DNA of 64,000 nucleotides, from positions 186,001-250,000 of the forward strand of contig CABUFC010000002.1 of NCBI GenBank assembly GCA_902490735.1, written 5' to 3'. Shown here in pieces: positions 51,884 through 59,803 of this stretch; positions within the stretch are counted from its first letter, which is position 1, and every line of letters starts with the position of its first letter. Origin of the DNA: an uncultured Oscillospiraceae bacterium (lineage in GTDB: Bacteria > Bacillota > Clostridia > Oscillospirales > Acutalibacteraceae). The position numbers were made by a program, and so were the translations under genes. Below the pieces are notes generated by a model, which saw nothing but the letters and a program-made list of their open reading frames with translations, did not search any database and had not been told where the DNA came from.

Positions 51884-53220
51884 GCGTAACTTACGATTGG
51901 AAAAAGACATTAGCGCCCGAAAAGCCTTACAATTACGAATACCATAAAACCATGATGACCGAAATGAAGTTAACCGAAAAAACAGATGCCGGCCTTGTGG
52001 TTTTGATGGATTTTAAAGTAGCGCTTGAAAAAATAGAGGCGCTCGATAAAATCACCCTTCATTGTCCTAAAATTGTATTTTTATCCGGGCTTTTCGGATC
52101 AGGCGAAAAAAGCGGATATCCTGCCATTTTTGAAATAGTAAGCGAGCTTAAATTGCCAGAGCATTCATCGGCACAGGAAAGCTTTAATTGGTTTTTTATG
52201 AAAGCGTCCGAATTTAATACCAAAATTTCCGTAAAAATCGATATGGTTTCGGGATACGATGACAGCAGTCTTATTGACGCATATTATGACAAAAACCTTT
52301 TAATTAAGGATAAACATGGCAATTTAATTAAAATTGGCGGCGCATATAAAATTAATCTTTTAAAAGAGGATGAGCAGCAATTACTGCTGCGCCGAATTGA
52401 TAAATTTATAGATAATTTTAATCTTAAAAAAACAGGCGTTGTTTTAATAGAAAATTTCGGGTATTTTAAAAACGATGAAATATCGCTTGATGAATTTTCC
52501 AGTGTTCGCAGTAAAGTGATAAAATACTTTAAAAAATCAGGTGTCGACGTGGTGCTCGACTACCTTTACTATGAAGCAAAAAACGGCGGCGAAAAAAATG
52601 ATTGTAACGTTGGGCAAATTCCGGCAGTAATGAACTTATCGCAAAGCCTTATAGATTATATGGAGCGCCCGGCAAACCTTTTGTGTGCAGTTACGGTTAC
52701 TCACCGCTTTAAAGAATGCGAAAGCTCGCAAATGGGCAAACTGTTTGCAATGAGTTCAAACTTAAAAGATATTTTTAGTCTTCCGGACTATAAAGAAAAA
52801 ATATTCGAAGAGTTTTGCACAAAAACGCTAAAATATTTTTTGCTTAATTCTCTTGATAGAATCTCCGCAAGCGTAACAAGTAAAGATACCGTAGTGAATT
52901 TTACAAAAAATACTGCCACTTTTTTAGCTGAGGACCGGCTTACAATAAACGGCGTAACGGCAAAAATCGGCAACGAATTTGTTTTGCCAACCTTTTGGTA
53001 CGACCATGACACCGCGGTAGTTTATACTGAAAAAGGCGGCAGGTGCGACTGGAACCTCAGCAAAATATTGGGCTTTTCAAGCAGTCAAAATATTGTTTTG
53101 TGCGAGCTTACAAGTGAGGGTCTTAGCGCCAAGAAAAAGTTTTTAAGCTTAAAAGACGGTATGCTTGAACTTGATTTAAACCCGGGCGAAAAAAGAGCCT
53201 ACCTTATTTCAAGAATGTAA
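51880..53220 (+). CDS. Cytoplasmic glycosidase-like protein of unknown specificity
   Basis: I do not recognise this 446-residue protein with certainty. It has no signal peptide. Residues about 1-330 look like a TIM barrel (HCPKIVFLSGLFGSGEKSGYP, KISVKIDMVSGYDDSS, KTGVVLIENFGYFKND, DVVLDYLYYEAK), and the last 110 residues like a C-terminal beta-sandwich of glycosidases (CDWNLSKILGFSSSQN, LDLNPGEKRAYLISRM). A remote relation to GH101-type endo-alpha-N-acetylgalactosaminidases is possible, since DWKKTLAPEKPYNYEYHK recalls such enzymes. Glu residues in LIENFGYF and YYEAKNGG are candidate catalytic ones. It overlaps ispF by 4 bases, an odd neighbour for isoprenoid genes. Confidence 0.6.
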   Translation: MSVTYDWKKTLAPEKPYNYEYHKTMMTEMKLTEKTDAGLVVLMDFKVALEKIEALDKITLHCPKIVFLSGLFGSGEKSGYPAIFEIVSELKLPEHSSAQESFNWFFMKASEFNTKISVKIDMVSGYDDSSLIDAYYDKNLLIKDKHGNLIKIGGAYKINLLKEDEQQLLLRRIDKFIDNFNLKKTGVVLIENFGYFKNDEISLDEFSSVRSKVIKYFKKSGVDVVLDYLYYEAKNGGEKNDCNVGQIPAVMNLSQSLIDYMERPANLLCAVTVTHRFKECESSQMGKLFAMSSNLKDIFSLPDYKEKIFEEFCTKTLKYFLLNSLDRISASVTSKDTVVNFTKNTATFLAEDRLTINGVTAKIGNEFVLPTFWYDHDTAVVYTEKGGRCDWNLSKILGFSSSQNIVLCELTSEGLSAKKKFLSLKDGMLELDLNPGEKRAYLISRM

Positions 53221-53225
53221 TAACT

Positions 53226-53273
53226 AAAAAACCTTACGCATATTTTTAATAAGAAACACTGCGGAGGTTTTTT
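53226..53273 (+). promoter_or_regulatory. Hairpin pairing with the ribosome-binding site of the DUF4830 gene
   Basis: AAAAAACCT (53226-53234) is fully complementary to AGGTTTTTT (53265-53273), which includes part of the GGAGG ribosome site and runs up to the ATG. The same fold has a terminal T run, so it could act as terminator, translation block, or both. Confidence 0.4.
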
Positions 53274-53705
53274 ATGTTTTATTTTTGCACCACCAAAAAA
53301 AGGCTTATAATTGTGGCGTCGATTTTAGCTGTTCTTTTATCGACCGTTACGGTAATGACGGTAACCGCACTTGCAAAAGGCGGCACGCCGGTTGACAGGG
53401 TGGAGTTTTTAAAAACGCTGGGTTATACGGTGGATAGCAAATATAAGGAAGAACAGCAGGAGATTGACATACCGGAAGAATTTTCCGATGTTTACAATAA
53501 TTATAACGAACTGCAAAAAAGAAACGGTTACGATTTGTCCAAATACAAAGGCTTTAGTTTAACCCAATACACTTTAAAAATTGATGATGCACAGCAAGAT
53601 AATATCTTTGCTCATATTTTGGTTTATAAAAACAAAATTGTCGGCGGCGATATATCGTCGACTTCAATAGACGGCACTATGAAAGGACTCAATAATGAGA
53701 CTTGA
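53274..53705 (+). CDS. DUF4830 membrane-anchored protein
   Basis: This 143-residue protein has one N-terminal membrane helix (IIVASILAVLLSTVTVMTVTAL) and an exported domain matching DUF4830: VEFLKTLGYTVD, FSDVYNNYNELQKRNGYDLSKYKG, HILVYKNKIVGGDISST. Function is unknown. It often precedes an RsuA-type pseudouridine synthase, as here, with an 11-base overlap. The ribosome site GGAGG is partly paired in a hairpin at 53226-53273. Confidence 0.85.
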   Translation: MFYFCTTKKRLIIVASILAVLLSTVTVMTVTALAKGGTPVDRVEFLKTLGYTVDSKYKEEQQEIDIPEEFSDVYNNYNELQKRNGYDLSKYKGFSLTQYTLKIDDAQQDNIFAHILVYKNKIVGGDISSTSIDGTMKGLNNET

Positions 53706-54396
53706 TAAAATGCTTTGTGACAATACAAAGTATTCTCGAAGCGAACTAAAAAAGCTTATAAAAAAAAGACAGGTTTTTGTTAACGGCGTGCTTGCAAAAA
53801 CTCCGGAGCAAAAGGTAGATTATACCGATGACATCTATCTTTTGGGTGAAAAGGTTTTTATAAAACGGTTCATTTATTTAAAAATGAATAAACCGGCAGG
53901 CGTTTTAACCGCCGCTAGAGACCGTCAAAAAACGGTCATGGACCTTATGCCCGAAGATTTTTACAAAAAGGATTTATTTCCTGTTGGAAGACTTGATAAA
54001 GACACAACCGGTGTACTTATTTTCACTAACGACGGCGCTTTGGCACATAAACTTCTCTCTCCTAAAAGTCACGTTAAAAAAGTATACGAAGTTTATGTGG
54101 ACAAACCCTTAAGCTTAGACCTTCCCGAAAAATTTTCGAAGCCTCTAAAATTTTACGATGGCACTGAAATTCGTCCGTCAGAGCTTGAAATAATAGAAGA
54201 AAACAAAGCTTTGCTTACCATTTGTGAAGGCAAATACCATCAGGTTAAAAGAATGTTCGGACTTTTTTCATATAAGGTAGAAAAGCTTCACAGAAAAAGC
54301 TTTGCGGGTATTAGCGCTGACGATTTACCCGAAGGCGAAATACGCGAAATAAACGCGGCGGAAAAAAATCTTCTTCTTAGTACAAATTCATTATAA
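53695..54396 (+). CDS. RsuA/RluB/E/F-family pseudouridine synthase
   Basis: This 233-residue protein has an N-terminal S4 RNA-binding domain (MRLDKMLCDNTKYSRSELKKLI region) and a catalytic domain with GRLDKDTTGVLIFTNDG containing the catalytic Asp, and EGKYHQVKRMFG. The length and S4 domain fit the 16S rRNA U516 enzyme RsuA, though 23S-specific RluB cannot be excluded. It overlaps the DUF4830 gene by 11 bases, with AAAGGA as ribosome site. Confidence 0.92.
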   Translation: MRLDKMLCDNTKYSRSELKKLIKKRQVFVNGVLAKTPEQKVDYTDDIYLLGEKVFIKRFIYLKMNKPAGVLTAARDRQKTVMDLMPEDFYKKDLFPVGRLDKDTTGVLIFTNDGALAHKLLSPKSHVKKVYEVYVDKPLSLDLPEKFSKPLKFYDGTEIRPSELEIIEENKALLTICEGKYHQVKRMFGLFSYKVEKLHRKSFAGISADDLPEGEIREINAAEKNLLLSTNSL

Positions 54397-54498
54397 TTTA
54401 CATATGTTTTTTGGCATATTTAACAATTACCCGCAGTTTTGTTGTAATTATACACAAAACTTGTTAATTAACTTTGGATAATTGAGATATTGTGATTA

Positions 54499-54528
54499 TT
54501 GAAAATTTTTGTTAAAATAGAGTATAAC
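54499..54528 (+). promoter_or_regulatory. Promoter of the sugar-ABC ATPase gene
   Basis: TTGAAA (54499-54504) and TATAAC (54523-54528) are spaced by 18 bases, 23 bases before the start codon. The intergenic DNA before it (54397-54498) contains the palindrome GTTAATTAAC but no gene. Confidence 0.6.
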
Positions 54529-54551
54529 TAAAAATACTGGAGGTTTAATGC

Positions 54552-55712
54552 ATGGCAAGCGTAACGCTTAAAAACATTTATAAAAAATACGCAGGCGGTG
54601 TGGTTGCAGTTTCCGATTTCAATCTTGAAATAAAAGACAAAGAATTTATAATTCTTGTAGGCCCTTCCGGATGCGGAAAATCCACCACTTTGCGAATGGT
54701 CGCGGGACTTGAAGAAATCAGCAGCGGCGAGCTTTATATCGGAGACCGTCTTGTAAACGACGTTGCTCCTAAAGACAGAGATATCGCGATGGTTTTCCAG
54801 AACTATGCTCTTTATCCGCATATGACCGTTTTCGACAATATGGCATTCGGTCTTAAACTTCGCAAAACAAGTAAAGAAGAAATTAAACGTCGTGTTGAAG
54901 AAGCTGCAAGGATTCTTGATATCGATCATCTTTTAGAGAGAAAACCTAAAGCTCTTTCCGGTGGTCAGAGACAGCGTGTTGCACTTGGTCGTGCAATTGT
55001 ACGTGAACCTAAGGTTTTCCTTTTGGATGAACCTCTTTCAAACCTCGATGCTAAACTTCGTGCACAAATGAGGACCGAGCTTACAAGAATTCACCAAAGA
55101 CTCGGCACAACATTTATGTATGTTACTCACGACCAGACTGAAGCTATGACCATGGGTACAAGAATCGTTGTTATGAAGGACGGCTTTATCCAGCAGGTTG
55201 ATGCTCCTCAGATCCTTTATGATAAACCATGCAATATGTTCGTTGCCGGATTTATCGGATCTCCGCAAATGAACTTCCTCGATGCCGTTGTATTAAAAGA
55301 AGGCGAAGACTTCTTTGTAGAGTTTGGCAGTGAAGACACTAAAACTCGCGCCGGCGTTAAATACAAAATTAAACTTCCTTCGTATAAAAATGAAGATAAG
55401 CTTGAAAGAAAAGTAGGCCTTTTAGAACCCTACGTAAATAAGCATGTTGTTATGGGCATTCGTCCGGAGCACGTTCATAACGAGCCGGATCTTTTAAAGA
55501 AATTTAAAGACGGCCTTGTTAGTGCAAATGTTGAAGTTACCGAGCTTATGGGTGCCGAGACATATCTATACATGAATTGCGAAGGCCAAAACATAAACGC
55601 CCGTGTTGAACCTTCCAACACAGCAAAACCAGGCGACACTATTCAAATCGCCTTAGAGACAGATCGTATTCATTTGTTCGACAAAGACACTGAAAAAACC
55701 ATCTGCAATTAA
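54552..55712 (+). CDS. ugpC: Carbohydrate ABC transporter ATP-binding protein, UgpC/MsmK type
   Basis: This 386-residue ATPase has Walker A VGPSGCGKSTTLRM, the signature LSGGQRQRVALGRAI, Walker B VFLLDEPLSNLDA, and the C-terminal OB-fold regulatory domain (MGIRPEHVHNEPDLL, NARVEPSNTAKPGD) typical of MsmK/UgpC/MalK. Such stand-alone ATPases energise several sugar importers whose permeases are encoded elsewhere. No permease or binding protein is adjacent. The ribosome site TGGAGG is 9 bases upstream. Its codon use looks tuned for high expression (cgt/ctt endings), more so than its neighbours. Confidence 0.94.
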   Translation: MASVTLKNIYKKYAGGVVAVSDFNLEIKDKEFIILVGPSGCGKSTTLRMVAGLEEISSGELYIGDRLVNDVAPKDRDIAMVFQNYALYPHMTVFDNMAFGLKLRKTSKEEIKRRVEEAARILDIDHLLERKPKALSGGQRQRVALGRAIVREPKVFLLDEPLSNLDAKLRAQMRTELTRIHQRLGTTFMYVTHDQTEAMTMGTRIVVMKDGFIQQVDAPQILYDKPCNMFVAGFIGSPQMNFLDAVVLKEGEDFFVEFGSEDTKTRAGVKYKIKLPSYKNEDKLERKVGLLEPYVNKHVVMGIRPEHVHNEPDLLKKFKDGLVSANVEVTELMGAETYLYMNCEGQNINARVEPSNTAKPGDTIQIALETDRIHLFDKDTEKTICN

Positions 55713-55722
55713 ATTTCAATTG

Positions 55723-55767
55723 TCGCCCCGAAGCTTTGCTTTGGGGCGATTTATGTTGATTTTTTTT
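55723..55767 (+). terminator. Terminator after ugpC
   Basis: The stem 55723-55734/55738-55749 (GTCGCCCCGAAGC-type, one wobble) has a TTT loop. The T run is interrupted at first (TTTATG), then T8. Confidence 0.7.
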
Positions 55768-55784
55768 ACTCTTTTTGGTATGAT
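55756..55784 (+). promoter_or_regulatory. Promoter of the gtrA unit
   Basis: TTGATT (55756-55761) and TATGAT (55779-55784) are spaced by 17 bases, 29 bases before the gtrA start codon. It overlaps the T run of the preceding terminator. Confidence 0.5.
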
Positions 55785-55813
55785 ATGTTTATAAAATATA
55801 GAAGGACACACCA

Positions 55814-56248
55814 ATGAGAAATAAAAAGGTATTTGATAAAGTCCTGCTTAAATATATGTTTGTGGGATTTTTAAATACAATTGTCGGCCAGGGCCTTGTT
55901 TTTTTGCTTATAAATTTTACTGAACTAGGCCTTTGGGGATCAACGGCTATAGGATATGCCGCAGGAAGCACTGTAGGCTATATATGCAATAAGCGGTTTA
56001 CATTTAAAATAAAGGCTTTTGATTCGCACGAATTGTTTGTATATATAATTAATGTAGCCGCCTGCTACTTTTTGGCATACGGTATTGCAGAACCGTTTAC
56101 CGAAATGATATTATCAAAAGCCCTTTCAAATAAAGCGGAAAATAATATTGCGGCGGGTATTGGCCTTTTATTCTTTGTGATTTTTAATTATTTGGGTCAA
56201 CGATTTGTTGTATTTAAAAATAAGGAAGATGACGATGATAAACAATGA
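55814..56248 (+). CDS. GtrA-family membrane protein
   Basis: This 144-residue, four-helix protein has the GtrA pattern: LKYMFVGFLNTIVGQGLVFLL, GYAAGSTVGYICNKRFTFK and FFVIFNYLGQRFVVFKN. GtrA proteins are proposed flippases for lipid-linked sugars in wall or surface polysaccharide modification. The gene overlaps the DRTGG gene by 14 bases. Confidence 0.93.
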   Translation: MRNKKVFDKVLLKYMFVGFLNTIVGQGLVFLLINFTELGLWGSTAIGYAAGSTVGYICNKRFTFKIKAFDSHELFVYIINVAACYFLAYGIAEPFTEMILSKALSNKAENNIAAGIGLLFFVIFNYLGQRFVVFKNKEDDDDKQ

Positions 56249-56564
56249 ATTAGCTACAAAATGCGGTTTTAAAGTGTTAAATGAAGGCGAAAATAAAGAA
56301 GTGACATCCGTTTACTGCTGCGACCTTTTGTCGGTAGTAATGGGAAAAGCCAAAAGCGGCTCGGCTTGGGTTACTGTTATGGGCAATATCAATTCCGCGG
56401 CTGTAGCGGTACTTGCGGATATTTCGGTTATTGTTTTGGCGGAGGGATCTTCTGTAAGCGAAGAATTGCTTGAAAAAGTTAAGGAAGAGGAAATAACACT
56501 TTTAAAGTCCGACAAGCCTGTTTTTGAAACCGCCAAAAAAATATTTGAGGAATTAAATGGCTGA
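56235..56564 (+). CDS. DRTGG domain protein
   Basis: This 109-residue protein matches the stand-alone DRTGG-type domain: LATKCGFKVLNEGENKEVTS, CCDLLSVVMGKAKSGSAWVTV, AAVAVLADISVIVLAEG. The domain also forms the N terminus of HprK and CBS-type pyrophosphatases, where it may sense ligands. ATG 56235 has AAGGAAG 6 bases upstream, while earlier in-frame starts lie inside gtrA. It overlaps the PHP gene by 8 bases. Pairing of DRTGG with PHP protein occurs in other Clostridia. Confidence 0.85.
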   Translation: MINNELATKCGFKVLNEGENKEVTSVYCCDLLSVVMGKAKSGSAWVTVMGNINSAAVAVLADISVIVLAEGSSVSEELLEKVKEEEITLLKSDKPVFETAKKIFEELNG

Positions 56565-57273
56565 CTTTTTTTATGATCTGCATATTCATTCGTGCTTGTC
56601 TCCTTGCGGGGATGAGGATAATACCCCTTGCAATATTGCCGGTATGGCGGCGGTGCAAGGGCTGAATATTATTGCGCTTTGCGACCATAATTCTGCTAAG
56701 AATTGTCCGGCCACTGCGGCAGCTGCGAAGCAATACGGGCTTTTGTTTATTCCCGGCATGGAAGTTACCACTGTTGAAGAAGTGCATGTCGTTAGCCTTT
56801 TTAAAAGCCTTGAAGCGGCGCTTGAATTCGATAAAGAAATTTACAAGCACTTAATTAAAGTAAGAAATAATCCGGAAATTTTCGGGCATCAATATTTGTA
56901 CGATGAAAATGATCATATTATAGGCGAAGAGGAAAACCTGCTTATTAATGCTACGGATATCGAATTTACTAAACTGTTTTCTATGGTGGAAGCGTTTGGC
57001 GGAGCGGCATTTCCGGCGCATATAGATAAAGATTCAAACTCGCTTTTTGCAAATCTCGGATTTATTCCACCGGAAAGCACCTTTAAAACCGTGGAAGTTA
57101 AAAATCCGGCGCAATTTATGCATTTAAAAGAACAATTTTCCTATCTTAAAGATTGTATGGTTCTTTACGATTCAGACGCACACTATCTTGAACACATTTC
57201 GCCGGCAAAGAATACAATTGAGCTTGATGCGCTTTCGCACTTAAGTCTGATAAATAAAATTAAACAGGTATAA
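56557..57273 (+). CDS. PHP-domain metal-dependent phosphoesterase
   Basis: This 238-residue protein shows the four PHP motifs: DLHIHSCLSPCG (two His, metal), LCDHNSAKN (Asp-His), EVTTVEEVHV (Glu and His), and DSDAHYLEHI (Asp-x-His). FPAHIDKDSNS adds another conserved His. It is likely a metal-dependent phosphatase or phosphodiesterase; the substrate is unknown. The 8-base overlap with the DRTGG gene suggests a functional pair, with DRTGG sensing a ligand. Confidence 0.9.
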   Translation: MADFFYDLHIHSCLSPCGDEDNTPCNIAGMAAVQGLNIIALCDHNSAKNCPATAAAAKQYGLLFIPGMEVTTVEEVHVVSLFKSLEAALEFDKEIYKHLIKVRNNPEIFGHQYLYDENDHIIGEEENLLINATDIEFTKLFSMVEAFGGAAFPAHIDKDSNSLFANLGFIPPESTFKTVEVKNPAQFMHLKEQFSYLKDCMVLYDSDAHYLEHISPAKNTIELDALSHLSLINKIKQV

Positions 57274-57280
57274 AATCTCT

Positions 57281-57316
57281 TTTGTTACAGATAATATAAT
57301 TACGATTTGTAACAAA
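57281..57316 (+). promoter_or_regulatory. Inverted repeat flanking the spoVT -10 region
   Basis: The perfect arms TTTGTTACA (57281-57289) and TGTAACAAA (57308-57316) enclose 18 bases that contain TATAAT at 57295-57300. No sigma-A -35 box fits. The right arm reaches the ribosome site AAAGGAG. This is a candidate operator, possibly for SpoVT autoregulation. Confidence 0.55.
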
Positions 57317-57328
57317 GGAGAATTTTTT

Positions 57329-57871
57329 ATGAAAGCGACTGGCATAGTGCGCCGCATTGATGATCTTGGAAGAGTTGTAATACCAAAAGAAATCAGGCGA
57401 ACTTTAAGAATAAGGGTTGGCGACCCGCTTGAAATTTTTACAGGGCATGACGGGGATGTTGTGTTTAAAAAATACTCGCCCGTAGGAGAACTGGGCCCCG
57501 GAACGGCAGACTATGCAGACGCGCTTTTTAAAGGTATAGGAAGACCCATCATAATTGTTGACAGAGACCGCTGTATAGCAGCATCCGGTATTCAAAAAAG
57601 CAGTGTAATATCAAAAAGCATTACAAAAGAAATTGAAAAATCGCTTGACGATAGACGCAGTATTTTTCTTACAGCCGATGCAAAGCCGATAAACGCTTTA
57701 GAAGATGTTGAAACGCCGGTTTCCGCTTCTGTGCCGGTTATTTCTCAAGGCGACGTTTTGGGCTCTGTAATAATTATTAGCCGCGATTCAATGCCGTATT
57801 ATCCTACCGAAACCGATCGTAAGCTTCTGTCTGTCGCTACTTCCTTTCTTGGGAATACACTTTCTAATTAA
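57329..57871 (+). CDS. spoVT: Stage V sporulation protein T
   Basis: This 180-residue AbrB-family transcription factor has an N-terminal swapped-hairpin DNA-binding domain (MKATGIVRRIDDLGRVVIPK, RIRVGDPLEIFTG) and a C-terminal GAF-like domain (ALFKGIGRPIIIVDRDRCIAAS). SpoVT tunes forespore sigma-G genes. AAAGGAG is 8 bases before ATG. It is preceded by a 9-bp inverted repeat at 57281-57316 that may be its own operator. It is monocistronic. Confidence 0.95.
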   Translation: MKATGIVRRIDDLGRVVIPKEIRRTLRIRVGDPLEIFTGHDGDVVFKKYSPVGELGPGTADYADALFKGIGRPIIIVDRDRCIAASGIQKSSVISKSITKEIEKSLDDRRSIFLTADAKPINALEDVETPVSASVPVISQGDVLGSVIIISRDSMPYYPTETDRKLLSVATSFLGNTLSN

Positions 57872-57886
57872 AAATATGAAAAAGTA

Positions 57887-57922
57887 CTTGCTTTTTATAA
57901 TATTATATGATATAATTTTTTG
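57887..57922 (+). promoter_or_regulatory. Promoter of the rimP-nusA-infB operon
   Basis: TTGCTT (57889-57894) and TATAAT (57911-57916) are spaced by about 17 bases. It is followed by a leader of roughly 75 bases with a terminator-like hairpin. Confidence 0.65.
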
Positions 57923-57931
57923 CAGAAAAGG

Positions 57932-57958
57932 AGAGTGGGTTTATAAACCCGCTCTTTT
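57932..57958 (+). promoter_or_regulatory. Terminator-like leader hairpin before rimP
   Basis: AGAGTGGGTTTA/TAAACCCGCTCT (57932-57943/57944-57955) is an almost perfect palindrome followed by TTTTATT. It lies between promoter and rimP start, so it could be an attenuator for the operon encoding the termination factor NusA. Confidence 0.5.
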
Positions 57959-57997
57959 ATTATTAAAGTGGCAAAATCGCCGCTTTTGGAGGACTAA

Positions 57998-58453
57998 ATG
58001 AATATATCTGAAACGGTATCAAATCTTATTAAGCCCGAGGTTGAAAAACTCGGTCTTGTGCTTTGGGATGTGCAGTTTGAAAAATCCGGTGCCTCATATT
58101 ATTTGCGTATTTTTATCGACAAAGAAGGTGGCGTAGGCATTGACGACTGTCAAGAACTTTCTCATGCCATTGATCCTATTTTAGATGAGGCGGATCCAAT
58201 CGAGCCATCGTACTACATGGAAGTAAGCTCTACAGGCCTTGGGAGGAAGCTAAAAACCGACGAGCACTTAAAATATGGGATTGGCAAAGAAGTTACCGTT
58301 AAGCTTTACAAAGCGAAAGACGGTACAAAGCAGTTTTCCGGAGTGCTTAAAAGCTTTGATACTGATAGTATTACACTTGAAATTAACGAAGAAAGCAAAA
58401 AATATTTAAGAAGTGAAATATCTTTGATAAAATTAAACGATGATATTTTTTAG
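57998..58453 (+). CDS. rimP: Ribosome maturation factor RimP
   Basis: This 151-residue protein has the RimP N-terminal domain (LVLWDVQFEKSGASYYLRIFIDKEGGVGIDDCQELSHAIDP, of which LRIFIDKEGGVGIDDC is the hallmark) and the C-terminal SH3-like domain. It helps 30S subunit maturation. TTTGGAGGAC lies upstream of the ATG. First gene of the conserved nusA/infB operon. Confidence 0.95.
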   Translation: MNISETVSNLIKPEVEKLGLVLWDVQFEKSGASYYLRIFIDKEGGVGIDDCQELSHAIDPILDEADPIEPSYYMEVSSTGLGRKLKTDEHLKYGIGKEVTVKLYKAKDGTKQFSGVLKSFDTDSITLEINEESKKYLRSEISLIKLNDDIF

Positions 58454-58467
58454 GGGGAATTAAAAAA

Positions 58468-59538
58468 ATGAACAACAAAGAGTTTTTTGAAGCTTTAAAA
58501 ATAATGGAAGAAGAAAAGGGCATAGACGAAGAATTTCTTTGCGAAAAGATTTCAGCCGCTATTGTTACTTCTTTAAGAAAGGATTACGGCGGAAGCGATG
58601 TCGTTTTTTGTGATATAAACCGAGAAAAACAGACTATAAAAATATATGTGCAAAAAACAGTTGTTGAAGAAGTTGCCGACCCCTTTGCCGAGATGACATT
58701 GGAAGAAGCATTAAAGCATAAAAAGAATCCGAAAATCGGTGATGTAATTAAAATCACATTAAATCCCAAACAGTTCGGAAGAATTATTGCACAAACAGCT
58801 AAGCATGTTATTCGGCAGGGTATTCGTGAAGGTGAAAGAAGCAAAACTTTAGCCGATTTTCAAAGCAAAAACCACGAGCTTGTAACGGCGGTTGTTAATA
58901 GTATCGACCCCAAAACACTGAATGCTCAAATTACTATCGGCAAAGGAGAAGCTACACTTGTAAGAGCCGAGCAGGTACCCGACGAAGTGCTTCACGAGGG
59001 TGACCACGTAAAAGTATTTATTGTTGACGTTAAAGACAGTGAAAAAGGTCCAAAAGCAATTATTTCCCGCACACATCCGGGTCTTGTTAAAAGACTTTTC
59101 GAGCTTGAAGTGCCTGAAATTGCAGAAGGCATTATTGAAATTAAGTCCATTTCCCGTCAAGCGGGCGCCAGAACCAAAATGGCTGTATATTGTGCTAATC
59201 CGGATATCGATTCTATCGGCGCATGCATAGGCCAGCGCGGTGAACGCGTAAATAGAATAGTTGAGGAGCTTGGCGGCGAAAAAATCGATATAGTAAAATA
59301 CTCTGAAGATCCTGTTGAGTTTGTATCAGCCGCATTATCGCCCGCAAAGGTTGTATCGGTTGAAATTTTAAGTGAAAACCCCAATGCCTGCCGCGCTACC
59401 GTGCCGGATAGTCAACTGTCGTTGGCTATAGGCAACAAAGGCCAAAACGTTCGCCTTGCCGCAAGGCTTACCAATTTTAAAATCGATATTCGCCCCGAAA
59501 GCGGTTATTACGGCGAAGGCGATGAAAGCGTAGAATAA
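58468..59538 (+). CDS. nusA: Transcription termination/antitermination factor NusA
   Basis: This 356-residue protein has an N-terminal RNA polymerase-binding domain (about 1-125), an S1 domain (about 133-200), and two KH domains (GACIGQRGERVNRIVEELGG and SLAIGNKGQNVRLAARLTN). It lacks the C-terminal acidic repeats of proteobacterial NusA, as is normal in Firmicutes. It controls pausing and termination. GGGGGAA precedes the ATG. Confidence 0.96.
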   Translation: MNNKEFFEALKIMEEEKGIDEEFLCEKISAAIVTSLRKDYGGSDVVFCDINREKQTIKIYVQKTVVEEVADPFAEMTLEEALKHKKNPKIGDVIKITLNPKQFGRIIAQTAKHVIRQGIREGERSKTLADFQSKNHELVTAVVNSIDPKTLNAQITIGKGEATLVRAEQVPDEVLHEGDHVKVFIVDVKDSEKGPKAIISRTHPGLVKRLFELEVPEIAEGIIEIKSISRQAGARTKMAVYCANPDIDSIGACIGQRGERVNRIVEELGGEKIDIVKYSEDPVEFVSAALSPAKVVSVEILSENPNACRATVPDSQLSLAIGNKGQNVRLAARLTNFKIDIRPESGYYGEGDESVE

Positions 59539-59539
59539 A

Positions 59540-59803
59540 ATGAAAAAAACGCCGTTACGTATGTGTGTTTCTTGCAGACAAATGAAAAGTAAACAAGAGC
59601 TTTTGCGAATTGTTAAAAACAAAGATGGCGAAATCTCAATTGATACTACCGGCAAAGCTTCGGGCAGGGGCGCATATATTTGTAAAGATAAAACATGCTT
59701 TTTAAAGCTTAAAAAGCAAAAATCACTGGATAGAGTGTTCGGTTGCAGTGTTCAAGACGAAATCTATACACAACTGGAAAGCGAGATATTAAATATTGAA
59801 TGA
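59540..59803 (+). CDS. rnpM: YlxR/RnpM family RNA-binding protein
   Basis: This 87-residue protein has the YlxR signature: RMCVSCRQMKSKQELLRIVK and GRGAYICKDKTCF. Family work in Bacillus describes RnpM as a modulator of RNase P, and YlxR as a gene regulator. It is located between nusA (1 base gap) and ylxQ (8-base overlap). A Cys pair is kept at each end. Confidence 0.93.
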   Translation: MKKTPLRMCVSCRQMKSKQELLRIVKNKDGEISIDTTGKASGRGAYICKDKTCFLKLKKQKSLDRVFGCSVQDEIYTQLESEILNIE

